Assembly (NCBI GenBank): GCA_017405085.1
Contig: JAFRBB010000048.1
Span: 1 to 49,236, forward strand
Reading direction: 5' to 3'
Source of the DNA: Eubacteriaceae bacterium
Lineage (GTDB): Bacteria > Bacillota > Clostridia > Eubacteriales > Eubacteriaceae
DNA: 49,236 nt
In this document: piece after piece, positions 14,397 through 23,804 of the stretch
Layout of the letters: each line of letters begins with the position of its first letter
Position numbering within the stretch: the first letter of the stretch is position 1
Position numbers and translations under genes: made by a program
Notes under the pieces: generated by a model
What the model saw: only the letters and a program-made list of their open reading frames with translations
What the model was told of the DNA's origin: nothing
Database searches by the model: none

Positions 14397-15842
14397 TTAT
14401 GACTGTTTGACACCGGCATCATCTAATAATTGATACTTGATATCCCATAATTTTTGAGAAAGGTCCACGTGATAGACATGGGGGTTGACCATTCGCTTGA
14501 ACGTCGGCCAAAGTTTGGCTTTTTCTTCAATGAGATGCTTTTGCATGTCGGTGATGGCCGGGGATTCATAGACCTGTTTGCCGCCGCGGAAAATGGGGAC
14601 CAACATTTCTTTGATGTAATAATCTTTAATCACGCGGCGTTTCCAGGTGTGCATCGGATGGAAAATTTCCAGCGGTTTGTCAGTGTCGATGACTTCATCC
14701 TCCAGACAGAGCAAATCCGCCAGGGCCATATCGTTGCTTTTGCCGTAGATGCGGACGATTTTTTTGCAGCCGGGATTGGTGATTTTCCAAGGATCGTTGG
14801 ATATTTTGATCCGCGGTTTGCCGTCAATCTCCGCGAGTTTATAGACACCGCCGAGAGACGGACTGTCATATGCGGTGATCAGTTTGGTCCCGATGCCCCA
14901 GGAGTTGATTTGGGCGCCCTGGACAAGCAAATCTTTAATGAGGTATTCGTCAAGATCCGATGACGCGACGATGGAGGCCGTCTCGAAGCCGGCATCGTCA
15001 AGCATTTTGCGCGCTTCCGCCGTCAAATAGGCAAGGTCCCCGGAGTCGATGCGGATGCCGTAATTGCCTTTCAGTCTGCCGGCAGCCTTTTCTTCGTTAA
15101 AGACTTTGATGGCGTTGGGCACCCCTTGTTCCAAGGTGTTGTAGGTATCGACGAGCAACACAGCGTTGTTGGGATTGTAGCGGGTAAACTGTCTGAAGGC
15201 TTCGATCTCCGAGTCGTAGCTGAGGACAAAGCTGTGGGACATGGTGCCCATGGACGGACGGCAAAGCATGTCTTCGGTCTCCACAACCGACGTGCCGGCG
15301 CAGCCGCCGATCACCGCTGCCCGGGCGCCGAAATAGCCCGCTTCGGTCCCATGGGCCCGACGCAAGCCAAATTCCATCACCGGGCGTCCCTTGGCTTCCT
15401 CGACAATCCGAGACGCCTTTGTCGCGATGAGGGTTTGATGATTCATGATGGCCAAAATCGTCGTTTCGACCAGCTGAGCCTGCACCAAGGGCGCGCGCAC
15501 GCGGATAAAGGGCTCAAAGGGAAAAAACACCGTCCCCTCGGGCAGAGCGTCAATATCGCCGGTAAATTTGAAATGGCGCATATAGTCCAGATAGTCATCG
15601 GTAAATTCGGGATGATTGGCCTTCAGCATCGCGATGTCGTCATCATCAAAGCGCAGACCGTTAATATAGTCAATCACCTGTTCCAAACCGGCCGAAACGG
15701 TGTAGCCGCCGCCGAAGGGGTTTCGTCGGATAAATCCGTCGAACACGGCGATTTCATTTTGTTTGCCGTCATTGACATAAACATTGCCCATGCTCATTTG
15801 ATAGAGGTCGGTGGCCAGTTGTAGTTTTCTCGGAAATTGCAT
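14397..15842 (-). CDS. pncB: Nicotinate phosphoribosyltransferase
   Basis: A protein of 481 residues that joins nicotinate and PRPP to form nicotinate mononucleotide in the NAD salvage pathway. The N-terminus LATDLYQMSMGNVY and the interior FGLRRAHG and GIRIDSGDLAYL are typical family motifs, the latter contributing to phosphoribosyl binding. The start at 15842 has AGGAG before it; a longer open frame runs back into the repeat region and has no ribosome binding site. The length fits the family. The gene is monocistronic, with a large hairpin downstream and a tandem repeat upstream. Confidence 0.94.
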   Translation of the reverse strand: MQFPRKLQLATDLYQMSMGNVYVNDGKQNEIAVFDGFIRRNPFGGGYTVSAGLEQVIDYINGLRFDDDDIAMLKANHPEFTDDYLDYMRHFKFTGDIDALPEGTVFFPFEPFIRVRAPLVQAQLVETTILAIMNHQTLIATKASRIVEEAKGRPVMEFGLRRAHGTEAGYFGARAAVIGGCAGTSVVETEDMLCRPSMGTMSHSFVLSYDSEIEAFRQFTRYNPNNAVLLVDTYNTLEQGVPNAIKVFNEEKAAGRLKGNYGIRIDSGDLAYLTAEARKMLDDAGFETASIVASSDLDEYLIKDLLVQGAQINSWGIGTKLITAYDSPSLGGVYKLAEIDGKPRIKISNDPWKITNPGCKKIVRIYGKSNDMALADLLCLEDEVIDTDKPLEIFHPMHTWKRRVIKDYYIKEMLVPIFRGGKQVYESPAITDMQKHLIEEKAKLWPTFKRMVNPHVYHVDLSQKLWDIKYQLLDDAGVKQS

Positions 15843-15892
15843 AATAACTCCTAATTGATTATAAAAAAATTTTTGTCTGAATTTGGGAAAGA

Positions 15893-16205
15893 ATGTCCGT
15901 TGCCTTGTCATATGTCCGCATGGACTGATGCGCAAGCTCATCGCGGATCTCGCGGGTTTCGCCACGATAAGTCCGAACCCTCCGTGCTTCGCACTCCCGG
16001 CTTCGGCGGCCATTCGTACTCCATGCTTTCGCATTCCGTACTCATGTCCGTTGCCTTGTCATATGTCTGTGTGCCCTGATGAGCAAGCTCATCGCGGATC
16101 TCGCAGGTTTCGCCGCGATAAGCCCGAACCCTCCGTGCTTCGCACTCCCGGCTTCGGCGGCCATTCGTACTCCATGCTTTCGCATTCCGTACTCATGTCC
16201 GTTGC
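15893..16205. repeat. 151-bp tandem repeat, two full copies and a partial third
   Basis: Copy one is 15893-16043 and copy two 16044-16194, each exactly 151 bp and differing at only a few positions. A third copy begins at 16195 with ATGTCCGTTGCCTTGTC and diverges after about 25 bases into a long palindrome. Each unit contains small hairpins such as GATGAGC-AA-GCTCATC (copy two) and TGCGAAAGCA on the minus strand. It fills the gap between pncB and the FIST-GGDEF gene. There is no credible gene in it: both strands have only short frames that simply repeat. Function unknown. Confidence 0.9.
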
Positions 16206-16266
16206 CTTGTCAAATGTCTGTGTGCTTTGACGAACAAGTTCGTCAAGCACACAGCCACTTGACAAG
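16206..16266. repeat. Long imperfect palindrome ending the 151-bp array
   Basis: CTTGTCAAATGTCTGTGTGC on the left is matched by a near-perfect inverted copy (GCACACAGCCACTTGACAAG) on the right, joined by TTTGACGAAC-AA-GTTCGTCAA. The arms are about 30 bp with a few mismatches. It begins just 4 bp past the stop of the minus-strand FIST-GGDEF gene and might act as a transcript end, though no U tract follows. Confidence 0.8.
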
Positions 16267-16269
16267 AGC

Positions 16270-18024
16270 TTATCGCTCAAAGTATACCACTTTGTTTTTG
16301 CCTGTCCGTTTTGCTTGATAGAGGGCATCGTCCACCCGCGAACACATGATATCCGCGTCTTCTCCTTCGGCGTAGCCCGTCACACCGGCACTTAAGGTTT
16401 TGTGGCCGATTTCGCCAAAGCCAATGCTCTCAAAACCGCCCCGAATCGATTCGGCAAGGTCGAGGGCTTCCTCGGTAGTGGCCTTCGTAATCATAACCAT
16501 GAATTCCTCACCACCCCATCTGCCGACGACGGCGCAGCTGTTTTTTTGATACGTGTATAAAAAATTCGACAGGCGAATGAGCACGCGGTCCCCGGCTTCG
16601 TGGCCGTAGGTATCGTTGACCTGTTTAAAATCGTCAACGTCGAGCATAATCAAAAAGGTGCCGGATTCGTGTTTGTCGTCCACCGTTTCGATAATGCGCC
16701 TTTGAATTTCCGCGCGATTGTAAAGCCCCGTCAGCCCGTCGGTGATGGCCATGGCTTCCAGGCGTTTGTTGGCCTCGGTGAGTTCCTCCGTCGTCGCGTT
16801 GATAAAAGAAGCCAGACGGCCGATCATCGACACTTTGCCGTCCTCGTTTTCCTTCCATTCGGACAGATGGGAGATGGTTTTCGGCGCTTCGCCTTCCCGC
16901 ATCGCCGCAATGACCAGGGAGACATTGTGCTGGTTGACATAACCGTTGGTGCGCACAAACTCACCGGAGGTATAAAAGCCCGATGTCGGCGCGATGCGCT
17001 GTAAGGGCAGTGTTTCTTTCCCAATGTTTTGGTTTCCCCAAAAGGTTCGCCTGCCGGCGCAGGAAAAGACAAAAATCGCTTCCGGTGCGAATTGTCTGAT
17101 GGTCTCGGAGCTTTTGCGGACAGATTCCAAAATGGTCCAGGGATCACCATAGGCAATGCGCGCTTTCACGTCGACTTCCATATCGGCCGTCATGGTCAGC
17201 GACCCGTCGGGATTGCTGGCGATGGGCGCCCTTAAAATCTCGATGCCGTGCGTCTGATAGATAAAGGGAAACTCCAAGGTATTGTTGAAGAAATCTTTAT
17301 CATTGCGAATGTGCAAATAGCGGTAATAGGTCTCATAGGCCGGACGATAGTCAAGCTCCTTGAGAATCGGGCCTTCGGCCTTGGTCACCTCCAGAACTTT
17401 GCCCAGGGGTTTCCATCCGGTGATAAATTGGGTGTGAATATGAAATACGTCGCCGCCAAAAAGCACAAACACGATGCTTTTTTCCGCGTAGCCTCCGGCC
17501 TTGGAATAGACACAGGCCGTGTCCTCGTTGATATCGTCACTGAAAGCCCCGCCGCCGAAAATCGCCACATCCTCCCGAACCTCTTTGAGATAATCACAAA
17601 GTCCGGTCATCGACATGCCGCGGATGGTGACAAACATTTCCACCGCTTTCACCCAGGGTCTTCGATTGACTTCGTCAATCAGTCGATCGGCCACAAATCT
17701 CTGCGTCTTTCCGGACAGAGGATATTGCAAAACTTCGATTTGGGTCGTGGGATGTTCAAAAACCGTGCAGACCACCGCGATGGAGTCCTCGGAAAAATCC
17801 CCGCCCACAATATTGCCGTTGGATGAACAGCCGACGTACTCAGCATCGGGCATTTCTTTAGCGATGGTTTGAAAAATGGCTTCAAACCGATCCCGGTCCA
17901 ACATCTCGGTATAAACCTGAAACAGGACGCCGGAGGCCTTATTTTCTTGACACCATTGTCGAATTTTTTTAATTTCCCCCGATAAATTCGATTGGTCGTT
18001 CACAGTAAACTGGAATTGTCTCAT
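16270..18024 (-). CDS. FIST sensor domain protein with active-type GGDEF diguanylate cyclase
   Basis: A protein of 584 residues. Residues about 20-215 look like a FIST_N domain and about 225-390 like FIST_C, a ligand-sensing pair thought to bind small molecules such as amino acids. A short helix joins these to a GGDEF domain from about 420 to 584. The active-site motif is RWGGEEFMV and the preceding DGLTGLYNR and LDVDDFKQVNDTYGH metal and substrate motifs are intact, so it should make cyclic di-GMP from two GTP. There is no membrane segment. The start at 18024 has GAGGTGG before it. It likely couples a cytoplasmic signal to the motility/adhesion switch. Confidence 0.9.
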   Translation of the reverse strand: MRQFQFTVNDQSNLSGEIKKIRQWCQENKASGVLFQVYTEMLDRDRFEAIFQTIAKEMPDAEYVGCSSNGNIVGGDFSEDSIAVVCTVFEHPTTQIEVLQYPLSGKTQRFVADRLIDEVNRRPWVKAVEMFVTIRGMSMTGLCDYLKEVREDVAIFGGGAFSDDINEDTACVYSKAGGYAEKSIVFVLFGGDVFHIHTQFITGWKPLGKVLEVTKAEGPILKELDYRPAYETYYRYLHIRNDKDFFNNTLEFPFIYQTHGIEILRAPIASNPDGSLTMTADMEVDVKARIAYGDPWTILESVRKSSETIRQFAPEAIFVFSCAGRRTFWGNQNIGKETLPLQRIAPTSGFYTSGEFVRTNGYVNQHNVSLVIAAMREGEAPKTISHLSEWKENEDGKVSMIGRLASFINATTEELTEANKRLEAMAITDGLTGLYNRAEIQRRIIETVDDKHESGTFLIMLDVDDFKQVNDTYGHEAGDRVLIRLSNFLYTYQKNSCAVVGRWGGEEFMVMITKATTEEALDLAESIRGGFESIGFGEIGHKTLSAGVTGYAEGEDADIMCSRVDDALYQAKRTGKNKVVYFER

Positions 18025-18370
18025 GTTCCACCTCTTGTTTTTTTTCGCCAACCTGTCCAACAGATCGGCATTGAGAGCAATAGACAGCAAATACTGAAAA
18101 AGACGGTCTTTAAGCGAAAAACACGTTAGCCAAGCATCTATGACTTTAAGTCCTCAATGTAAATTGGGCCTGAAGACATATTGAAGCGATGCTTAAAAAC
18201 CCATTATTTTTCATATCGTTTAATTATAACACAAAACAAAAGAAAAACTGTAAAAAAGCTTTTGTTCAGACAAAGAAATACTTCTTTTTTTCTGGTGACG
18301 CAAAATCGGATAGGTTAAAACCGCGTCCGGTTCATAACCAGTATCATTTATCCGGGCCAATGCCGACGCG
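18025..18370. other. Intergenic region upstream of the FIST-GGDEF gene
   Basis: No gene is visible in these 346 bp. On the minus strand TATAAT (18223-18228) is a good -10 element for the FIST-GGDEF gene with a weak -35; it would give a leader of about 190 nt, unusually long. The plus strand contains AAAGAA-ATAC-TTCTTT followed by a T run (about 18275-18295), a weak terminator-like structure. Confidence 0.4.
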
Positions 18371-19201
18371 TCACTTCCTCAAAAGCGCCGGATCGATCTC
18401 ATATCGAATGCCGAATATCTCCCAAAGCGCGCGGTTAAATTCATCCGCCGTCTTCAATTTTCTTTTTTCTTTCCTTTTCCCCGATGTCATAGTCAGGACA
18501 TAACCGACAATCTGAGCCGTTCCGTCCTCGGTGAAGATGGTGACGATGATGCCCCGGCGCACGGGACTGATGTCCGCCGTGGCGCCGTAGTAATTCAAGG
18601 GAATAAAATCCACCAATTCCACCGGCACGGGAACAAAGCTGACCATGGTCATTCGGTCGTTGGCTTTGTTTCCTTCAAAAACAATGACATGCCCTTGCCG
18701 ATGGGGTTTGTACGCGTAATAGTTCGGGAAAATTGCCGACGGCTGCCAATGCTGTTCGTCGTCGAGGGCCACGGGAACCACCGGAGAAGAATTGCCCAAC
18801 CCCACATCCGCGTAATAGCGCGCGCCGTCAATGGTGACAATGGCGGCGCAGTGGGTGGGAACGACGGGGTCAGCAGAGCCAAATAAACATTTGACAATCA
18901 CAGGATAAAACGTATAGCCGAAGGATTTTAGAAGCCCGAAAAACAACAAATTCATCTCAAAGCATCCCCCGCAACCGTGACGGACGATGATTTTGTCAAA
19001 AATATCAGGTATCGCCAAAGAAGGACATTTGGGCTCCGGGTAAAAATCCAGATTGCCGTAGGGAATATGCGTCAAATGTTGATGCATGAGCGCTTTTAAA
19101 TTGTCTAAGGTCGGCGCGCGTATACCCTGATATTCAATTCTATTCAAATATAAGTCCACATCGGGAATGGGCAGGTATAATTCCGAAAACAAAAACGCCA
19201 C
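18371..19201 (-). CDS. Arylamine N-acetyltransferase
   Basis: A protein of 276 residues that moves acetyl from acetyl-CoA to arylamines, hydrazines or related amines. The catalytic triad is visible: Cys in RHGCGGCFEMN (near residue 78), His in THCAAIV and Asp in YYADVGLGN. The N-terminus PIPDVDLYLNRIEYQG and the following HQHLTHIPYGNLD are the usual opening of the family. Length is normal. It starts with GTG at 19201 after AAAGGGTG. In anaerobes it may detoxify aromatic amines, but the natural substrate is unknown. Confidence 0.88.
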   Translation of the reverse strand: MAFLFSELYLPIPDVDLYLNRIEYQGIRAPTLDNLKALMHQHLTHIPYGNLDFYPEPKCPSLAIPDIFDKIIVRHGCGGCFEMNLLFFGLLKSFGYTFYPVIVKCLFGSADPVVPTHCAAIVTIDGARYYADVGLGNSSPVVPVALDDEQHWQPSAIFPNYYAYKPHRQGHVIVFEGNKANDRMTMVSFVPVPVELVDFIPLNYYGATADISPVRRGIIVTIFTEDGTAQIVGYVLTMTSGKRKEKRKLKTADEFNRALWEIFGIRYEIDPALLRK

Positions 19202-19297
19202 TGTGGTTCACCCTTTCTAAATCTTTAAACAAAACGCCGCGTATTAACCGATTCGTCTTCCTACAAACATTTGATATAATCTAAGAAGCTTTAGTCC

Positions 19298-19858
19298 TCA
19301 CCCGAAAAGCAAAACACTGTATGCCTGAGTCAAAAAGCCGCCGAAGACATAGGCCGCCACCGTGCCGAAAGCCAGATACGGCACAAAGGCCATGCGCTCA
19401 CTAGCTTTTCCCAAAAGGCGCATCATCACGGCGGCCATCCCGGCTGCCATCACCGCGAAGAAAAACGCGACGAGGGTTTTGGGCCATCCGAGAAAAAAGC
19501 CGATCAACGCGCAAAGTTTCACGTCCCCCATCCCAAAGGCCCCAAAGCGCAGAGCGAGGGCGAGCATCGGCAACGCGACAATAACCGCGCCAATCAGTCT
19601 GTCGGTGAGATGAAGGCCGGGGATCAACATCGCCGATAATACCGCCGCCCCAAGCAAAAGCCAATTCAGCCCTCGGTAGACGGTCATCGTTGCCGCGTCG
19701 ATGGCCGCTTGTATGGCAAGCACCGCCAGAAAAACGCCGTCGATGACAGCTTCCGCAGACGCGCCCTTTAACACAAAAGGCAAAACAAAAACCGCGGCAG
19801 CGATGACGGCCGTCATAATTTTTTGCGTTGTGGATAATGATTTGTCTTCCATAGGCAT
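19298..19858 (-). CDS. A24-family prepilin peptidase lacking the methylase domain
   Basis: An integral membrane protein of 186 residues with six or so hydrophobic segments. The aspartate pair of this family appears as AAIDAATM (about residue 54) and GMGDVKLCALIGFF (about 110). The cytoplasmic zinc/N-methylation domain that begins classical PilD is absent, so cleaved pilins would not be N-methylated by this enzyme. It probably processes the pilin-like proteins of the operon at 7.0-11.1 kb, although it is not linked to it. No clear ribosome binding site precedes either possible ATG (19858 or 19852), so the exact start is unsure. Confidence 0.85.
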   Translation of the reverse strand: MPMEDKSLSTTQKIMTAVIAAAVFVLPFVLKGASAEAVIDGVFLAVLAIQAAIDAATMTVYRGLNWLLLGAAVLSAMLIPGLHLTDRLIGAVIVALPMLALALRFGAFGMGDVKLCALIGFFLGWPKTLVAFFFAVMAAGMAAVMMRLLGKASERMAFVPYLAFGTVAAYVFGGFLTQAYSVLLFG

Positions 19859-20076
19859 ATGGCTTATTTAAAGCGTGATTGAATCTCTCAGCGGGAATGC
19901 GCCGCATAACGTCATTGCCCGCCGCTATGTCGTGCCGCGAAACGGCCAACCGCCGAAAACGCGTCTCTTTCCATCAAAACGATCAAGGTTCTTGGCGCCG
20001 GCGGGATCGCCAAAGGGCTTGTGGATTGCCGTCATCGCGTCTTCGCTTAACTGACAAAGCATGGTCATATTATAAC

Positions 20077-20104
20077 AAAAAATCGGCGATAAGGCCGATT
20101 TTTA
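20077..20104 (-). terminator. Terminator of the nfo-efflux operon
   Basis: AAAAATCGGC and GCCGATTTTT pair, with T tracts on either strand, 17 bp after the stop of the minus-strand efflux gene. Confidence 0.85.
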
Positions 20105-20120
20105 AATTCAGTGATATGGG

Positions 20121-21029
20121 TTATTCCGTCTTGCCCTCCCCTTCGGGATTGACATGAATCATGCAGTGTTTAATTTTCGGAAAGCGTCTTTCCAGACCGG
20201 CATGCACCGCTTCCGCCGCTTCGTGGGATTCCCTCAGGGTCAAATCGCCGTCCATCGCGATTTCCAAATCCAGATAATAACCGTTTCCGAAACGGCGCGT
20301 TTTCAAATCGTCAACGCCTTTGACCTTGGGATATTCCATGACGGCTTTGCGCAGCTTTTCCTCGATTTCGTCAGGGGCTGAGGTATCGAGTATGTTGTCG
20401 ATGGACTCTTTGGCCACATCAAACGCCACCTTAATAATGAGCAGTGAAATAATCCCCGCCGCCAGAGGATCCATGAAGGCAAAACCCAGACGCGCGCCGA
20501 CAATCCCGATGAGGGAACCAACGGAGGACAGCGCGTCGCTTCTGTGATGCCAAGCGTCTCCTTTCATCGCTGCCGAATCGATTTTTTTGGCCGCTGCCCG
20601 GGTGTACCAATACATGGCTTCCTTCACCACGATGGACACAATGGCAGCAACCACCGCGAGCATCCCCGGCGTCTCGATGGCCTCGCCGCTGATGAGTTGA
20701 TTGATCGCGTTATAGCCGATCATCGCGCCGGTAAAAAAGAGAATCCCCGCCAGAATAATCGCCGCAACGCTCTCGATGCGATCGTGGCCGTAGGGATGCT
20801 CGGCGTCGGAATCCTTGCCGGACAGATTGATGCCAACCATCACCACCAGGGTTGCCAGCACATCCGACGAGGAATGAATGGCGTCGGAAACCATCGCCCC
20901 GGAACGTCCCACAATTCCGGCGATGAGTTTAAATACTGTCAGCAAGATATTGACGACAATTCCGATGATGGACACGCGGTTGGCAATTTGAAGCTTTTCC
21001 TCTGTGCTGACGTGCATTTCGTTATCCAT
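20121..21029 (-). CDS. Cation diffusion facilitator transporter
   Basis: A protein of 302 residues with six membrane segments. Metal-site motifs are present: SDAIHSSSD in helix II and HPYGHDRIES after helix III, with WHHRSDALSSVG in helix V. The cytoplasmic C-terminal domain (about 215-302) holds the conserved MIHVNPEG ending. Family members export Zn, Fe, Mn or Co by proton antiport; the exact metal cannot be read here. It starts 2 bp after the nfo stop, with GGAG inside the end of nfo, so both are in one operon. Confidence 0.92.
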   Translation of the reverse strand: MDNEMHVSTEEKLQIANRVSIIGIVVNILLTVFKLIAGIVGRSGAMVSDAIHSSSDVLATLVVMVGINLSGKDSDAEHPYGHDRIESVAAIILAGILFFTGAMIGYNAINQLISGEAIETPGMLAVVAAIVSIVVKEAMYWYTRAAAKKIDSAAMKGDAWHHRSDALSSVGSLIGIVGARLGFAFMDPLAAGIISLLIIKVAFDVAKESIDNILDTSAPDEIEEKLRKAVMEYPKVKGVDDLKTRRFGNGYYLDLEIAMDGDLTLRESHEAAEAVHAGLERRFPKIKHCMIHVNPEGEGKTE

Positions 21030-21031
21030 GA

Positions 21032-21874
21032 TTAAAACTCCTTGGTGAATTCTCGAAGAATGGTAATTTCTTCGGCGTAATCTTTAAAATTCTTTTGCGG
21101 TGTCTCCAGAAAAAACGGTTTGTCGCGAAGCGCCGGATGGGTGACGATGCTTTTGAAAGCATCCATCCCGATGCTCCCCTCGCCCAACCGTTCATGTCTG
21201 TCTTTATTGGAATGAAACGGCGTCTTGCTGTCGTTGAGATGCAAAGCCTTCAAACGTTCAAGACCGACCACGCGGTCAAATTCTTCCAAAACCGCGTCCA
21301 ATTGATCTTTGATATCATACCCCGCGGAAAAAATGTGGCAGGTATCGAGACACACGCCGATGTGCTCGGTGTATGTGATCCCATCGATGATGGCCCGAAG
21401 CTCAGAAAAATCCCGGCCGATTTCACTGCCCTTGCCGCTCATGGCCTCCAGGAGCACCGTCGTCGTCTGATCTTCCCACATGACTTCGTTTAAGATGTCT
21501 GTGATAAAAGCAATACCCGCTTCGGCGCCCTGGCCGACATGAGAGCCGGGATGGAAATTATAGAGCGAGCAGGGCAAAATCTCCAGCCGCTTTAAATCCT
21601 CATGAAAAGCCCTGCGGGCAAAATCCCTGACGTCTGCCTTGGCAGATGCCATATTGAGAGTGTAGGGCGCGTGGGCAAGCAGCGAGACCAGTTCGCCCGA
21701 TTCCACCTTCTCCCGAAGCGCTTCGACATCCTTGGGATCCAAGGCCCGCGCCGAACCGCCTCTAGGATTTCTGGTAAAAAACTGAAAGGTATTGGCCCCG
21801 ACAGACAACGCGTCTTTCGCCGCCCGGGCATAGCCTCCGGCGATGGAGACGTGGGGCCCGATGATGAGTGTCAT
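21032..21874 (-). CDS. nfo: Deoxyribonuclease IV (AP endonuclease)
   Basis: A protein of 280 residues, a TIM-barrel enzyme that nicks DNA 5' of abasic sites in base excision repair. It opens with LIIGPHVSIAGGY, and NFHPGSHVG, GVCLDTCHIFSAGYD, HLNDSKTPF and FFLETPQK carry the His/Asp/Glu ligands of its three-zinc centre. The start at 21874 has GGAGA upstream; the longer frame begins in non-coding sequence. It is followed at once by a cation efflux gene, an unusual pairing. Confidence 0.95.
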   Translation of the reverse strand: MTLIIGPHVSIAGGYARAAKDALSVGANTFQFFTRNPRGGSARALDPKDVEALREKVESGELVSLLAHAPYTLNMASAKADVRDFARRAFHEDLKRLEILPCSLYNFHPGSHVGQGAEAGIAFITDILNEVMWEDQTTTVLLEAMSGKGSEIGRDFSELRAIIDGITYTEHIGVCLDTCHIFSAGYDIKDQLDAVLEEFDRVVGLERLKALHLNDSKTPFHSNKDRHERLGEGSIGMDAFKSIVTHPALRDKPFFLETPQKNFKDYAEEITILREFTKEF

Positions 21875-22018
21875 GCTTTTCTCCGTGATCAAAAAATTTG
21901 TTGGTTTTAAAGCGCTTGCGCTTTGGGCCTTCATCGACCGCCACGGCGTCGATCCTTCTCCCTCTACGGATGCTGGTGAGAAAAATTGACATCGCCCGCG
22001 TCAAAGCGCCGCCATGAA

Positions 22019-22045
22019 AAAACGATCGCATCATGACGATCGTTT
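22019..22045 (-). terminator. Terminator downstream of the PAS-GGDEF gene
   Basis: AAACGATCG and CGATCGTTT pair around CATGATG; read on the minus strand a run of T follows. It lies about 245 bp after the stop of the minus-strand gene at 22290. The stretch in between (22046-22289) shows no convincing gene. Confidence 0.75.
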
Positions 22046-22289
22046 GAGAAATTATGTATTATTTAAACATATGATTTGATTGTTAGTCAACATGGAACTT
22101 TGAAAATATTCCAAAAAAATATTGTTAGGTTTATCGGATTTCCCGCGTTTTAAAGCCATTTGTTTGAAGGCTCTGACTTTGGTTGCCCAGGTGTCAAGTC
22201 TCACTTCTTTTGTCCGGTCGACAGAACATTTGTAAAATATTTTAACTTTTATCAGTCTATCCGAACAAAAGCTGTCCTCGCAATCATCC

Positions 22290-23534
22290 CTATGCTTCAT
22301 CGTTGAGTTTTTCGTAAGCCTCGGCGATATTACGATACCAATCCTCGCCGTCTTTGACGGGTTCGATGAACGTCATCACACCAATGGGAACATCCAATGC
22401 CATGTCGCCGATGGCGGCGTCGATATGCTTTTTCATGCGCCGAACAACTTTGGCCGCGTCCCCTTCTTTTTGAATATGTCTGAGCATAAGGATAAAGGCC
22501 GATCCGGAATAACGGCCGACCAAATCCTCTCCGCGAATCCGCGAGGAAATCACCCGGCCGATGGTTCTGATGACCGCGTTGCTTTTTTCCATGCCGTAAG
22601 CTTCATCAACGGCATCCAAACCTTCGATGTTAAAGAGCACCAGCACCATGTCCTCAAGATCGGCCTCCCGATCGTCCATCATCATTTCCATGCCCTGTTC
22701 AAAAGTGCCGCGGTCAATGACGCCGGAGACTTTATCGATGCGGTATTCGTTGGTGACGCGCACATCCCGAAGCTCCAAATGCCCGACGACATGAATTTCG
22801 CCATCGACATCAACGTTTCGAAAATAAGCGCGATTCCAATAATAGAGGTCATCCAACGGATTTTTGATCAATACCTCCGTTTCAAAATCATTGCTTCGCC
22901 CTGAGAGAGCCCAGCGAAAAGTGCGCTCGGAGCTGGGATGCACAAAGTCAATTTTACTTTGCCTGCCCAGATAATTGTCATACAGACGTTCGACGGGTTC
23001 AAGATTTTCGTGATGGTACACATAAAACATTTCATCCCGATTCACATTGTAGTCAAAAGAAATGTGATTGGCGTTTTTGGCAATGGTCTGATAATGTCTT
23101 CCGGCCCGCATATCCGCCGTCAAAGCGCTGTGCTCATCATCCATTGCCGTTAAAATCGTCATGGCCGTCTGTTGGCCGTCGACCGCAAACGGAAAGGCTT
23201 TGATGAGCGCGCCGATGGTTTTGTTCTTCAGTCTGACGCGAACCCAGGCCATGCCTTCGTTTCCGCGGTAGGCTTCAATGATGAGCTTTCGGACTTTCGG
23301 TCTGTCCGATTCCGAATACCATCCGAAAAAATTGTCTTTAAACTCGGCCTCAAGCATATTGTCATAGCCGAAAAACGTATAGTACCATTGATTGCGAAAG
23401 ATCGTTTTGACAAAATCGTCCTTTACTTCAAAAACGGCAATCCCGACGGGAACATCGGTATAACCCTGCAGTCTCTGCTCAATATCTATAAATCGATTTT
23501 TCGTCTCGTTTTTGTTTAAATGATCATTGTGCAT
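22290..23534 (-). CDS. PAS-like sensor protein with degenerate GGDEF domain
   Basis: A protein of 414 residues, cytoplasmic. Residues about 20-135 resemble a PAS fold (VGIAVFEVKDDFVKTIFRN, FGYDNMLE, SESDRPKVRKLI). A second sensor-like region covers 145-260. The C-terminal 150 residues have GGDEF topology but the active-site loop reads GRYSGSAFILML, so GG(D/E)EF is lost. The preceding FNIEGLDAVDEAYGMEKS also lacks the usual metal Asp pair. It is unlikely to make cyclic di-GMP and may bind nucleotides as an effector. This resembles the decayed GGDEF at the end of the BTAD regulator at 0.65-1.9 kb. Confidence 0.8.
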   Translation of the reverse strand: MHNDHLNKNETKNRFIDIEQRLQGYTDVPVGIAVFEVKDDFVKTIFRNQWYYTFFGYDNMLEAEFKDNFFGWYSESDRPKVRKLIIEAYRGNEGMAWVRVRLKNKTIGALIKAFPFAVDGQQTAMTILTAMDDEHSALTADMRAGRHYQTIAKNANHISFDYNVNRDEMFYVYHHENLEPVERLYDNYLGRQSKIDFVHPSSERTFRWALSGRSNDFETEVLIKNPLDDLYYWNRAYFRNVDVDGEIHVVGHLELRDVRVTNEYRIDKVSGVIDRGTFEQGMEMMMDDREADLEDMVLVLFNIEGLDAVDEAYGMEKSNAVIRTIGRVISSRIRGEDLVGRYSGSAFILMLRHIQKEGDAAKVVRRMKKHIDAAIGDMALDVPIGVMTFIEPVKDGEDWYRNIAEAYEKLNDEA

Positions 23535-23751
23535 ATATGCCCCCTCATGCGCTTCTGAAATCAGTTACATAATTTTAACATAATATTTAATAAATCACAA
23601 GATTTAACACATCAACTTTAACTGTTTTTTTAAGATGTCAACTACTATGTTTTAAAAGCGAAGCAAAACTCATTAAATTGAAACCCAATATTCCTTTTGA
23701 ATCACGGATTAACCGGTCGCGCCAAAAGGTTAATGAGAATTTAATATTTTG

Positions 23752-23760
23752 TGGTATAAT
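23752..23760 (+). promoter_or_regulatory. Extended -10 promoter of the small lipoprotein gene
   Basis: TGGTATAAT carries an ideal -10 (TATAAT 23755-23760) with the TGn extension. The -35 is weak (TTAATG at 23730). AAGGAGG then precedes the ATG at 23805. Confidence 0.55.
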
Positions 23761-23804
23761 GTATGTTATCAAAGTACGCAGCGTTAAAATAAGGAGGACT
23801 TTAA

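Noticed and set aside
15893-16205. CRISPR array
   Set aside because: The repeats are 151 bp, directly adjacent, and have no unique spacers.
22052-22300. Open frame of 82 codons after the PAS-GGDEF gene
   Set aside because: No ribosome binding site, no recognisable fold and AT-rich random composition; it may only be the 3' untranslated part of the transcript.
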